This document shows, in pieces, positions 39,049-51,907 of a stretch of DNA of 64,000 bases. The DNA is taken from NCBI GenBank assembly GCA_029490685.1, contig CM055956.1, forward strand, positions 34,927,522 to 34,991,521, written 5' to 3'. The first letter of the stretch is position 1. Each line of letters begins with the position of its first letter. The DNA comes from Schizonepeta tenuifolia. Taxonomy: Eukaryota; Streptophyta; Magnoliopsida; Lamiales; Lamiaceae. The notes under the pieces are model-generated. The model did no database searches and was not told the DNA's origin. It was given only the letters and a program-made list of their open reading frames with translations. Position numbers and translations under genes: made by a program.

Positions 39049-39682
39049 CATTTTATTGCGTAATTTGAAGGCCCAGATCGAGGGTAAATCGGCCGAATAC
39101 GCCCCAAAATATTCACTTTTTCGCTTGTTTTGGACTCTCACAAAGTTCTCGTAAAGCAAAATAATAGGAAAAGTGGATTTCGACTTTTTGGGGGATAGCC
39201 CTTGGAATAAGGTTTCCAACGCCGCTTGAATCGGCCAAATCGGACAAATAGCCTAGAAGTTATGGCAAAAATAGTGGAATTGCCCAAAACGGGACCCGAC
39301 GCAAAATCTATTTTGGCCATAACTTCTTTGTTTCTCGCCAGATTCGGTCGATCTTTATGTCGACGGAATCCATCGTGCTGAACAAAGAGCTCCAATTTTT
39401 GGGCCGGGCCCTATGAGTAACCTCTAGGGGCCTGGGTTAAAAACTATTTTGGCCATAACTTCTTCGTTACTCGCCCGATTCGGTCGATCTTTATGTCCAC
39501 AGAATCCTTATCTAAAGGCCTAAGACCCCTAATGATCGGAATTCCTATCCATCGTGCCGAACAAAGAGTCTCAATTTTTGGATCTGGCCCTAGGGGTATC
39601 CCTAGGGGTTCGTGGGCTGAAAAATCATCCGAAACGAAATGTTGATTTTTTCGCACATTAGCACATTCACATGTACTAGTGG
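39049..39682 (+). repeat. 634 bp unit with two internal deletions
   Basis: After GGCATTTTAT the sequence jumps to TGCGTAATTTG, removing about ten bases. In A, GTCGACGGAATCC joins ATCGTGCTGAAC near 39372, removing most of the CTTATC...CTATCC segment. B carries the GGGGTATCCCTAGGGG variant. Confidence 0.82.
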
Positions 39683-40175
39683 CATTTTAAAGTGAGCTTG
39701 CGTAATTTGAATGCCCAGATCGCGGGTAAATCGGCCGAATACGCCCCAAAATAGTCACTTTTTCGCTTGTTTGGACTCTCACGAAGTTCTCGTAAAGCAA
39801 ATTAATAGGAAAAATGGATTTTGACTTTTTGGGAGATAGCCCTTGGAATAAGGTTTCCAACGCCGCTTGAATCGGCCAAATCGGACAAATAGCCTAGACG
39901 TTACGGCTAAAATAGTGGAACTGCGCAAAATGGAACCCGACGCAAAAACTATTTTGGCCATAATATCTTCGTTACTCGCCCGATTCGGTCGATCTTTATG
40001 TCCACAGAATCCTTATCTAAAGGCCTAAGATCCCTAATGATCAGAAATCCTATCCATCGTGCCGAACAAAGAGTTTCAATTTTCCGGCCGGGCCATAGGG
40101 GTTCGGAGGCTCAAAAATCATCCGAAACGAAATGTTGATTTTTTCGCACATTAGCACATTCACAGATACTGATGG
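39683..40175 (+). repeat. 493 bp unit: A subunit lost at its head (fusion 4)
   Basis: M1 joins directly to a B subunit: after ACTATTTTGGCCATAA comes TATCTTCGTTACTCGCCC, a B-type variant also seen near 37651. The switch lies in the shared head words at about 39945-39962. The unit also ends in a short B subunit. Confidence 0.85.
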
Positions 40176-40862
40176 CTTTTTAAAGTGAGCTTGCGTAATT
40201 TGAAGGCCCAGATCGCGGGTAAATCGGCCGAATACTGCCCCAAAATAGTCACTTTTTTCGCTTGTTTTGGACTCTCACGAAGTTCTCGTAAAGCAAAATA
40301 ATAGGAAAAGTGGATTTCGACTTTTTGTGGGATAGCCCTTGGAATAAGGTTTCCAACGCCGCTTGAATCGGCCAAATCGGACAAATAGCCTTGAAGATAT
40401 GGCAAAAATAGTGGAACTGCGCAAAACGGGACCCGACGCAAAAACTATTTTGGCCATAACTTCTTCGTTTCTCGCCCGATTCGGTCGACCTTTATGTCGA
40501 CGGAATCCTTATCTAAATGCCCAAGACCCCGCATGATTGGAATATCTATCCATCGTGCTGAACAAAGAGCTCCAATTTTTGGGCTGGGCCCTAGTAGTAC
40601 CCCCTTGGGGAATTGGCTAAAAACTATTTTGGCCATAACTTTTTCGTTACTCGCCCAATTCGGTCGATGTTTATGTCCACAGAATCCTTATCTAAAGGCC
40701 TAAGACCCCTAATGATCGGAATTCCTATCCATCGTGCCGAACAAAGAGTTTCAATTTTCGGGCCGGGCCCTAGGGTTACCACTAGGGGTTCGGAGGCTCA
40801 AAAATCATCCGAAATGAAATGTTGATTTTTTCGAACATTAGCACATTCACATGTACTGGTGG

Positions 40863-41513
40863 CATTTTATAGTGAGCTTGCGTAATTTGAAGGCCCAGAT
40901 CTCGGATAAATCGGCCGAATACGCCCCAAAATAGTCACTTTTTCTCTTGTTTTGGACTCTCACGAAGTTCTCGTAAAGCAAAATCATAGGAAAAGTGGAT
41001 TTCGACTTTTTGGGGGATAGCCCTTGGAATAAGGTTTCCAATGCCGCTTGAATCGGCCAAATCGGACAAATAGCATAGACTGCGCAAAACGGGACCCGAC
41101 GCAAAAATTATTTTGGCCATAACTTCTTCTTTTCCCGCCCGATTCGGTCGAAATTTATGTCGACGGAATCCTTATCTAAAGGCCCAAGATCCCGCATGAT
41201 TGGAATTCCTATCCATCGTGCTGAACCAAGAGCTCCAATTTTTGGGCTGGGCCCTAGGAGTACCCCCTAGGGGCCTGGGCTAAAAACTATTTTGGCCATA
41301 ACTTCTTCGTTACACGCCCGATTCAGTTGATCTTTATGTCCAGAGAATCCTTATCTAAAGGCCTAAGACCCCTAATGATCAGAATTCCTATCCATCGTGC
41401 CGAACAAAGAGTTTCAATTTTCGGGCCGGGCGCTAGGGGTTCGTAGGCTAAAAAATCATCCGAAATGAAATGTTGATTTTTTCGCACATTAGCACATTCA
41501 CATGTACTTATGG
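40863..41513 (+). repeat. 651 bp unit lacking part of M1
   Basis: TAGCATAGA joins CTGCGCAAAACGGG directly near 41080, removing about 22 bases including the ATGGCAAAAATAGTGG word at the head of M1. The head-to-head M1/A hairpin is therefore lost at its base in this unit. Confidence 0.82.
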
Positions 41514-41925
41514 CATTTTAAAGTGAGCTTGCGTAATTTGAAGGCCCAGATCGCGGGTAAATCGGCCGAATACGCCCCAAAATAGTCACTTTTTCGCTTG
41601 TTTTGGACTCTCACGAAGTTCTCGTAAAGCAAAATAATAGGAAAAGTGGATTTCGACTTTTTGGGGGATAGCCCTTGGAATAAGGTTTCAAACGCCGCTT
41701 AAATCGGCCAAATCGGATAAATAGCCTAGAAGATATGGCAAAAATAGTGGAACTGCGCAAAACGGGACCCGACGCAAAAACTATTTTGGCCATAACTTCT
41801 TCGTTTCTCGCCCAATTCGGTCGATCTTTATGTCGACAGAATCCTTATCTAAATGCCCAAGACCCCGCATGATTGGAATTTCTATCCATCGTGCTGAACA
41901 AAGAGCTCCAATTTTTGGGCCGGGC

Positions 41926-41940
41926 CCTAGGGGCGTGGGT
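41926..41940 (+). repeat. 13 bp deletion form of the A hairpin
   Basis: GGGCCCTAGG runs straight into GGCGTGGG or GGCCTGGG, so AGTACCCCCTAGG is missing between the two CCTAGG copies. The same form appears near 43930, 45262 and 45924 in this family. It mirrors the 12 bp deletion that defines S-type B subunits. Confidence 0.8.
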
Positions 41941-44900
41941 TAAAAACTATTTTGGCCATAACTTCTTCGTTACTCGCCCGATTCGGTCGATATTTATGTC
42001 CACAGAATCCTTATCTAAAGGCCTAAGATCTCTAATGATCGGAATTCCAATCCATCGTGCCGAACAAAGAGTTTCAATTTTCGGGCCGGGCGCTAGGGGT
42101 TCGGAGGCTCAAAAATCATCCGAAATGAAATGTTGATTTTTTCGCACATTAGCACATTCACATATACTGGTGGCATTTTAAAGTGAGCTTGAGTAATTTG
42201 AAGGCCCAGATCGCGGGTAAATCGGCCGAATACGCCCCAAAATAGTCACTTTTTCGCTTGTTTTGGACTCTCACGAGGTTCTCGTAAAGCAAAATAATAG
42301 GAAAAGTGGATTTCGACTTTATGGGGAATAGCCCTTGGAATAAGGTTTCCAACGCCGTTTAAATCGGAAAAATCGGAAAAATAGCCTAGAAGATATGGCA
42401 AAAATAGTGGAACTGCGCAAAACGGGACCCGACGCAAAAACTAACTTGGCCATAACTTCTTCGTTTCTCGCCCGATTCGGTCGATCTTTATGTCGACGAA
42501 ATCCTTATCTAAATGCCCAAGACCCCGTATGATTGGAATTCCTATCCATCGTGCTGAACAAAGAGCTCCAATTTTTGGGCCGGGCCCTAGTAGTACCCCC
42601 TAGGGGCCTGGGCTAAAAACTATTTTGGCCATAACTTGTTCGTTACTCGCCCGATTCGGTCGATATTTATGTCCACAGAATCCTTATCTAAAGGCCTAAG
42701 ATCCCTAATAATCGGAATTCATATCCATCGTGCCGAACAAAGAGTTTCAATTTTCGGGCCGGGCGCTAGAGGTTCGGAGGCTCAAAAATCATCCGAAATG
42801 AAATGTTGATTTTTTCGCACATTAGCACATTCACATGTACTGGTGGCATTTAATAGTGAGCTTGCGTAATTTGAAGGCCCAGATCACGGGTAAATCGGCC
42901 GAATACGCCCCAAAATAGTCACTTTTTCGCTTGTTTTGGACTCTCACGAAGTTCTCGTAAAGCAAAATAATAGGAAAAGTGGATTTCGACTTTTTGGGGA
43001 TAGCCCTTGGAATAAGGTTTCCAACGCCGCTTGAATCGGCCAAATTGGACAAATAGCATAGAAGTTATGGCAGAAATAGTGGAACTGCGCAAAACGGGAC
43101 CCGACGCAAAAATTATTTTGGCCATAACTTCTTCTTTTCCCGCCCGATTCGGTCGATATTTATGTCGACGGAATCCTTATCTAAAGGCCCAAGATCCCGC
43201 ATGATTGGAATTCCTATCCATCGTGCTGAACAAAGAGCTCCAATTTTTGGGCCGGGCCCTAGGAGTACCCCCTAGGGGCCTGGGCTAAAAACTATTTTGG
43301 CCATAACTTCTTCGTTACACGCCCGATTCAGTTGATCTTTATGTCCAGAGAATCCTTATCTAAAGGCCAAAGACCCCTAATGATCAGAATTCCTATCCAT
43401 CGTGCCGAACAAAGAGTTTCAATTTTCGGGCCGGGCGCTAGGGGTTCGTAGGCTAAAAAATCATCCGAAATGAAATGTTGATTTTTTCGCACATTAGCAC
43501 ATTCACATGTACTTATGGCATTTTAAAGTGAGCTTGCGTAATTTGAAGGCCCAGATCGCGGGTAAATCGGCCGAATACGCCCCAAAATAGTCACTTTTTC
43601 GCTTGTTTTGGACTCTCACGAAGTTCTCGTAAAGCAAAATAATAGGAAAAGTGGATTTCGACTTTTTGGGGGATAGCCCTTGGAATAAGGTTTCAAACGC
43701 CGCTTAAATCGGCCAAATCGGATAAATAGCCTAGAAGATATGGCAAAAATAGTGGAACTGCGCAAAACGGGACCCGACGCAAAAACTATTTTGGCCATAA
43801 CTTCTTCGTTTCTCGCCCGATTCGGTCGATCTTTATGTCGACAGAATCCTTATCTAAATGCCCAAGACCCCGCATGATTGGAATTTCTATCCATCGTGCT
43901 GAACAAAGAGCTCCAATTTTTGGGCCGGGCCCTAGGGGCCTGGGTTAAAAACTATTTTGGCCATAACTTCTTCGTTACTCGCCCGATTCGGTCGATATTT
44001 ATGTCCACAGAATCCTTATCTAAAGGCCTAAGATCTCTAATTATCGGAATTCCAATCCATCGTGCCGAACAAAGAGTTTCAATTTTCGGGCCGGGCGCTA
44101 GGGGTTCGGAGGCTCAAAAATCATCCGAAATGAAATGTTGATTTTTTCGCACATTAGCACATTCACATATACTGGTGGCATTTTAAAGTGAGCTTGCGTA
44201 ATTTGAAGGCCCAGATCGCGGGTAAATCGGCCGAATACGCCCCAAAATAGTCACTTTTTCGCTTGTTTTGGACTCTCACGAGGTTCTCGTAAAGCAAAAT
44301 AATAGGAAAAGTGGATTTCGACTTTTTGGGGGATAGCCCTTGGAATAAGGTTTCCAACGCCGTTTGAATCGGCAAAATCGGAAAAATAGCCTAGAAGATA
44401 TGGCAAAAATAGTGGAACTGCGCAAAACGGGACCCGACGCAAAAACTAACTTGGCCATAACTTCTTCGTTTCTCGCCCGATTCGGTCGATCTTTATGTCG
44501 ACGAAATCCTTATCTAAATGCCCAAGACCCCGTATGATTGGAATTCCTATCCATCGTGCTGAACAAAGAGCTCCAATTTTTGGGCCGGGCCCTAGTAGTA
44601 CCCCTAGGGGCCTGGGCTAAAAACTATTTTGGCCATAACTTCTTCGTTACTCGCCCGATTCGGTCGATATTTATGTCCACAGAATCCTTATCTAAAGGCC
44701 TAAGATCCCTAATAATCGGAATTCCTATCCATCATGCCGAACAAAGAGTTTCAATTTTCGGGCCGGGCGCTAGGGGTTCGGAGGCTAAAAAATCATCCGA
44801 AATGAAATGTTGATTTTTTCGCACATTAGCACATTCACATGTACTTATGGCATTTTAAAGTGAGCTTGCGTAATTTGAAGGCCCAGATCGCGGGTAAATC

Positions 44901-46160
44901 GGCCGAATACGCCCCAAAATAGTCACTTTTTCGCTTGTTTTGGACTCTCACGAAGTTCTCGTAAAGCAAAATAATAGGAAAAGTGGATTTCGACTTTTTG
45001 GGGGATAGCCCTTGGAATAAGGTTTCAAACGCCGCTTGAATCGGCCAAATCGGATAAATAGCCTAGAAGATATGGCAAAAATAGTGGAACTGCGCAAAAC
45101 GGGACCCGACGCAAAAACTATTTTGGCCATAACTTCTTCGTTTCTCGCCCGATTCGGTCGATCTTTATGTCGACGGAATCCTTATCTAAATGCCCAAGAC
45201 CCCGCATGATTGGAATTTCTATCCATCGTGCTGAACAAAGAGCTCCAATTTTTGGGCCGGGCCCTAGGGGCCTGGGCTAAAAACTATTTAGGCCATAACT
45301 TCTTCGTTACTCGCCCGATTCGGTCGATCTTTATGTCCACAGAATCCTTATCTAAAGGCCTAAGATCCCTAATGATCGGAATTCCAATCCATCGTGCCGA
45401 ACAAAGAGTTTCAATTTTCGGGCCGGGCGTTAGGGGTTCGGAGGCTAAAAAATCATCCGAAATGAAATGTTGATTTTTTCGCACATCAGCACATTCACAT
45501 ATACTGGTGGCATTTTAAAGTGAGCTTGCATAATTTGAAGGCCCAGATCGCGGGGAAATCGGCCGAATACGCCCCAAAATAGTCACTTTTTCGCTTGTTT
45601 TGGACTCTCACGAGGTTCTCGTCAAGCAAAATAATAGGAAAAGTGGATTTCGACTTTTTGGGGGATAGCCCTTCGAATAAGGTTTCCAACGCCGCTTGAT
45701 TCGGCCAAATCGGACAAATAGCCTAGAAGATATGGCAAAAATAGTGGAACTGCGCAAAACGGGACCCGACGCAAAAACTATTTTGGCCATAACTTCTTCG
45801 TTTCTCGCTCGATTCAGTCGATCTTTATGTCGACGGAATCCTCATCTAAATGCCCAAGACCCCGCATGATTGGAATTTCTATCCATCGTGCTAAACAAAG
45901 AGCTACAATTTTTGGGTCGGGCCCTAGGGGCCTGGGCTAAAAACTATTTTGGCCATAACTTCTTCGTTACTCGCCCGATTCGGTCGATCTTTATGTCCAC
46001 AGAATCCTTATCTAAAGGCCTAAGATCCCTAATGATCGGAATTCCTATCCATCGTGCCGAACAAAGAGTTTCATTTTCGGGAGGGGTTCGGAGGCTCAAA
46101 AATCATCCGAAATGAAATGTTGATTTTTTCGCACATTAGCACATTCACATATACTGGTGG

Positions 46161-46654
46161 CATTTTAAAGTGAGCTTGCGTAATTTGAAGGCCCAGATCG
46201 CGGGTAAATCGGCCGAATACGCCCCAAAATAGTCACTTTTTCGCTTGTTTTGGACTCTCACGAAGTTCTTGTAAAGCAAAATAATAGGAAAAGTGGATTT
46301 CGACATTTTGAGGGATAGCCCTTGGAATAGGGTTTCAAACGCCGCTTGAATCGGCCAAATCGGATAAATAGCCTAGAAGATATGGCAAAAATAGTGGAAC
46401 TGCGCAAAACGGGACCCGACGCAAAAACTATTTTGGCCATAACTTTTTCGTTTCTCGCTCGATTCGGTCGATCTTTATGTCGACGGAATCCTCATCTAAA
46501 TGCCCAAGACCCCGCATGATTGGAATTCCTATCCATCGTGCCGAACAAAGAGTTTCAATTTTCGGGCCGGGCGCTAGGCGTTCGTAGGCTCAAAAATCAT
46601 CCGAAATGAAATGTTGATTTTTTCGCACATTAGCACATTCACATATACTGGTGG
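46161..46654 (+). repeat. 494 bp unit: A/B fusion 5
   Basis: A-type GACCCCGCATGATTGG is followed by B-type ATCCATCGTGCCGAAC, with the switch between about 46515 and 46545. The B end is the S form. Confidence 0.86.
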
Positions 46655-49600
46655 CATTTTAAAGTGAGCTTGCGTAATTTGAAGGCCCAGATCGCAGGTA
46701 AATCGGCCGAATACGCCCCAAAATAGTCACTTTTTCGCTTGTTTTGGACTCTCACGAAGTTCTCGTAAAGCAAAATAATAGGAAAAGTGGATTTCGACTT
46801 TTTGGGGGATAGCCCTTGGAATAAGGTTTCCAACGCCGCTTGAATCGGCCAAATTTGACAAATAGCATAGAAGTTATGGCAAAAATAGTGGAACTGCGCA
46901 AAACGGGACCCGACGCAAAAATTATTTTGGCCATAACTTCTTCTTTCCCCGCCCGATTCGATCGATCTTTATGTCGACGGAATCCTTATCTAAATGCCCA
47001 AGGCTCCGCATGATTGGAATTCCTATGCATCGTGCTGAACAAAGAGCTCCAATTTTTGGGCCGGGCCCAAGGAGTACCCCTTAGGGGCCCGGGCTAAAAA
47101 CTATTTTGGCCATATCTTATTCGTTACTCGCCCTATTCGGTCGATCTTTATGTCCACAGAATCCTTATCTAAAGGCCTAAGACCCCTAATGATCGGAATT
47201 CCTATCCATCGTGCCGAACAAAGAGTTTCAATTTTCGGGTCGGGCCCTAGGGTTACCACTAGGGGTTCGGGTGCTGAAAAATCATCCGAAACGAAATGTT
47301 GATTTTTTCGCACATTAGCACATTCACATATACTGGTGGCATTTTAAAGTGAGCTTGCGTAATTTGAAGTCCCAGATCGCGGGTAAATCGGCCGAATACG
47401 CCCCAAAATAGTCACTTTTTCGCTTGTTTTGGACTCTCACGAAGTTATAGTAAAGCAAAATTATAGGAAAAGTGGATTTCGACTTTTTGGGGGATAGCCC
47501 TTGGAATAAGGTTTCCAACGCCGCTTGAATCGGCCAAATCGGACAAATAGCCTAGAAGTTATGGCAAAAATAGTGGAATTGCCCAAAACGGGACCCGACG
47601 CAAAATCTATTTTGGCCATAACTTCTTTGTTTCTCGCCAGATTCGGTCGATCTTTATGTCGACGGAATCCTTATCTAAATACCCAAGACCCCGCATGATT
47701 GGAATTTCTATCCATCGTGCTGAACAAAGAGCTCCAATTTTCGGGCCGGGCCCTATGAGTAACCTCTAGGGGCCTGGGTTAAAAACTATTTTGGCCATAA
47801 CTTCTTCGTTACTCGCCCGATTCGGTCGATCTTTATGTCCACAGAATCCTTATCTAAAGGCCTAAGACACCTAATGATCGGAATTCCTATCCATCGTGCC
47901 GAACAAAGAGTTTTAATTTTCGGGCAGGGCCCAAGGGGTTCGGGGGCTGAAAAATCATCCGAAATGAAATGTTGATTTTTTCGCACATTAGCACATTCAC
48001 ATGTACTTATGGCATTTTAAAGTGAGCTTGCGTAATTTGAAGGCCCAGATCGCGGGTAAATCGGCCGAATACGCCCCAAAATAGTCACTTTTTCGCTTGT
48101 TTTGGACTCTCACGAAGTTATAGTAAAGCAAAATTATAGGAAAAGTGGATTTCGACTTTTTGGGGGATAGCCCTTGGAATAAGGTTTCCAACGCCGCTTG
48201 AATCGGCCAAATCGGACAAATAGCCTAGAAGTTATGGCAAAAATAGTGGAATTGCTCAAAACGGGACCCGACGCAAAATCTATTTTGGCCATAACTTCTT
48301 TGTTTCTCGCCAGATTCGGTCGATCTTTATGTCGACGGAATCCTTATCTAAATACCCAAGACCCCGCATGATTGGAATTTCTATCCATCGTGCTGAACAA
48401 AGAGCTCCAATTTTCGGGCCGGGCCCTATGAGTAAACCTCTAGGGGCCTGGGTTAAAAACTATTTTTGCCATAACTTCTTCGTTACTCGCCCGATTCGGT
48501 CGATCTTTATGTCCACAGAATCCTTATCTAAAGGCCTAAGACACCTAATGATCGGAATTCCTATCCATCGTGCCGAACAAAGAGTTTCAATTTTTGGGTC
48601 GGGCCCTAGGGGTATCCCTAGGGGTTCGTGGGCTGAAAAATCATCCGAAACGAAATTTTGATTTTTTCTCACGTTAGCACATTCACATGTACTTATGGCA
48701 TTTTAAAGTGAGCTTGCGTAATTTGAAGGCCCAGATTGCGGGTAAATCGGCAGAGTACGCCCCAAAATAGTCAGTTTTTTGCTTGTTTTGGACTTCCACG
48801 AAGTTCTCGTAAAGAAAAATAATAGGAAAAGTGGATTTTTACTTTTTGGGGGATAGCCCTTGGAATAAGGTTTCCAACGCCGCTTGAATCGGCCAAATTG
48901 GACAAATAGCCTAGAAGATATGGCAAAAATAGTGGAACTGCGCAAAACGGGACCCGATGCAAAAACTGTTTTGGCCATAACTTTTTCGTTTCTCACCCGA
49001 TGAGGTCGATCTTTATGTCGACGGAATCCTTATCTAAAGGCCCAAGACCCCGCATGATTGGAATTCCTATCCATCGTACTGAACAAAGAGCTCCAATTTT
49101 TGGGTCGGGCCCTAAGAGAACCCCCTAGGGGCCTGGGCTAAAAACTATTTTGGCCATAAATTCTTCGTTACTCGCCCGATTCGGTCGATCTTTATGTCCA
49201 CAAAATTCTTATCTAAAGGCCTAAGATCCCTAATGATCGGAATTCATATCCATCGTGCCGAACAAAGAGTTTCAATTTTCGGGCCGGGCCCTAGGGGTTC
49301 GGGGGCTAAAAAATCATCCGAAACGAAATGTTGATTTTTTCGCACATTAGCACATTCACATGTACTGGTGGAATTTTAAAGTGAGCTTGCATAATTTGAA
49401 GGCCCAGATCGCGGGTAAATCGGCCGAATACGCCCCAAAATAGTCACTTTTTCGCTTGTTTTGGACTCTCACGAAGTTCTCGTAAAGCAAATTAATAGGA
49501 AAAGTGGATTTCGACTTTTGGGAGGATTGCCCTTGGAATAAGGTTTCCAACGCCGCTTGAATCGGCCAAATCGGACAAATAGCCTAGAAGTTATGGCTAA

Positions 49601-51401
49601 AATAGTGGAACTACGCAAAACGGGACCCGACGCAAAAATTATTTTGGCCATAACTTCTTCGTTTCTTGCCCGATTCGGTTGATCGTTATGTCGACGAAAT
49701 CCTTATCCAAAGGCCCAAGACCCCGCATGATTGGAATTCCTATCCATCGTGCTGAAGAAAGAGCTCCAATTTTTGGGCCGGGCCCTAGGAGTACCACCTA
49801 GGGGCCTGGGTTAAAAACTATTTTGGCCATAACTTTTTCGTTACTCGCCCGATTCGGTCGATCTTTATGTCCACAGAATCCTTATCTAAAGGCCTAAGAC
49901 ACCTAATGATCGGAATTCCTATCCATCGTGCCGAACAAAGAGTTTCAATTTTCGGGCAGGGCCCAAGGGGTTCGGGGGCTGAAAAATCATCCGAAACGAA
50001 ATGTTGATTTTTTCGCACATTAGCACATTCACATGTACTTATGGCATTTTAAAGTGAGCTTGTGTAATTTGAAGGCCCAGATCGCGGGTAAATCGGCCGA
50101 ATACGCCCCAAAATAGTCACTTTTTCGCTTGTTTTGGACTCTCACGTAGTTATAGTAAAGCAAAATTATAGGAAAAGTGGATTTCGACTTTTTGGGGGAT
50201 AGCCCTTGGAATAAGGTTTCCGAAGCCGTTTGAATTGGCAAAATCGGACAAATAGCCTAGAAGATATGGCAAAAATAGTGGAACTGCGCAAAACGGGACC
50301 CGACGCAAAAACTAATTTGGCCATAACTTCTTCGTTTCTCGCCCGATTCGGTCGATCTTTATGTCGACGAAATCCTTATCTAAATGCCCAAGACCCCGCA
50401 TGATTGGAATTCCTATCCATCGTGCTGAACAAAGAGCTCCAATTTTTGGGCCGGGCCCTATGAGTAAACTCTAGGGGCCTGGGTTAAAAACTATTTTGGC
50501 CATAACTTCTTCGTTACTCGCCCGATTCGGTCGATCTTTATTTCCACAGAATCCTTATCTAAAGGTCTAAGACCCCTAATGATCGGAATTCCTATCCATC
50601 GTGCCGAACAAAGAGTTTCAATTTTATGGTCGGGCCCTAGGGGTATCCCTAGGGGTTCGTGGGCTGAAAAATCATCCGAAATGAAATTTTGATTTTTTCT
50701 CACGTTAGCACATTCACATGTACTTATGGCATTTTAAAGTGAGCTTGCGTAATTTGAAGGCCCAGATTGCGGGTAAATCGGCAGAGTACGCCCCAAAATA
50801 GACAGTTTTTTGCTTGTTTTGGACTTCCACAAAGTTCTCGTAAAGAAAAATAATAGGAAAAGTGGATTTTTACTTTTTGGGGGATAGCCCTTGGAATAAG
50901 GTTTCCAACGCCGCTTGAATCGGCCAAATTGGACAAATAGCCTAGAAGATATGGCAAAAATAGTGGAACTGCGCAAAACGGGAACCGACGCAAAAACTAT
51001 TTTGGCCATAACTTCTTCGTTTCTCACCCGATGAGGTCATCTTTATGTCGACGAAATCCTTATCTAAGTGCCCAAGACCCCGCATGATTGGAATTTCTAT
51101 CCATCGTGCTGAACAAAGAGCTCCAATTTTTGGACCGGGCCCTAGTAGTACCCCCTAGGGGGCTGGGCTAAAAACTATTTTGGCCATTACTTCTTCGTTA
51201 CTCGCCCGATTCGGTCGATCTTTATGTCCACAGAATCCTTATCTAAAGGCCTAAGACACCTAATGATCGGAATTCCTATCCATCGTGCCGAACAAAGAGT
51301 TTCAATTTTCGGGCAGGGCCCAAGGGGTTCGGGGGCTGAAAAATCATCCGAAACGAAATGTTGATTTTTTCGCACATTAGCACATTCACATGTACTTATG
51401 G

Positions 51402-51907
51402 CATTATAAAGTGAGCTTGTGTAATTTGAAGGCCCAGATCGCGGGTAAATCGGCCGAATACGCCCCAAAATAGTCACTTTTTCGCTTGTTTTGGAATCTC
51501 ACGAAGTTATAGTAAAGCAAAATTATAGGAAAAGTGGATTTCGACTTTTTGGGGGATAGCCCTTGGAATAAGGTTTCCAACGCCGCTTAAATCGGCCAAA
51601 TCGGACAAATAGCCTAGAAGTTATGGCAAAAATAGTGGAATTGCCCAAAACGGGACCCGACGCAAAATCTATTTTGGCCATAACTTCTTTGTTTTTCGCC
51701 AGATTCGGTCGATCTTTATGTCGACGGAATCCTTATCTAAATACCTAAGACCCCTAATGATCGGAATTCCTATCCATCGTGCCGAACAAAGAGTTTCAAT
51801 TTTTGGGTCGGGCCCTAGGGGTATCCCTAGGGGTTCGTGGGCTGAAAAATCATCCGAAACGAAATTTTGATTTTTTCTCACGTTAGCACATTCACATGTA
51901 CTTATGG
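51402..51907 (+). repeat. 506 bp unit: A/B fusion 6
   Basis: A-type GTCGACGGAATCC with the variant CTAAATAC switches to B-type CTAAGACCCCTAATG near 51738-51752. The B end carries the GGGGTATCCCTAGGGG variant. Confidence 0.87.

Larger units (their letters stand above)
36341..40832 (+). repeat. Irregular transition zone with shortened units
   Basis: Units start at 36512, 37196, 37868, 38376, 39049, 39683 and 40176, with lengths 684, 672, 508, 673, 634, 493 and 687. Three of seven are shortened. The units starting at 37868 and 40176 share private variants (GGCTTTTTAAAGTGAG, GAATACTGCCCC) and so are near-duplicates. This zone separates the trimer-type families on the left from different families on the right. 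Confidence 0.82.
40833..47309 (+). repeat. c-a-b trimer family
   Basis: Units start at 40863(c), 41514(a), 42174(b), 42847(c), 43519(a), 44179(b), 44851(a), 45511(b), 46161(a) and 46655(c). The segment 41514-43518 recurs at 43519 with a 2005 bp offset. Type a has GCTTAAATCGGCC or TTTCAAACGCCGC; type b has TCACGAGGTTCTCG; type c has TAGCATAGA and CTTCTTTTCCCGCCC or a close form. M subunits here combine CAAAATAATAGG with GGATTTCGAC, a combination rare in the left third of the window. B ends in GGTTCGGAGGCTCAAAAATC or GGTTCGTAGGCT. Confidence 0.83.
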
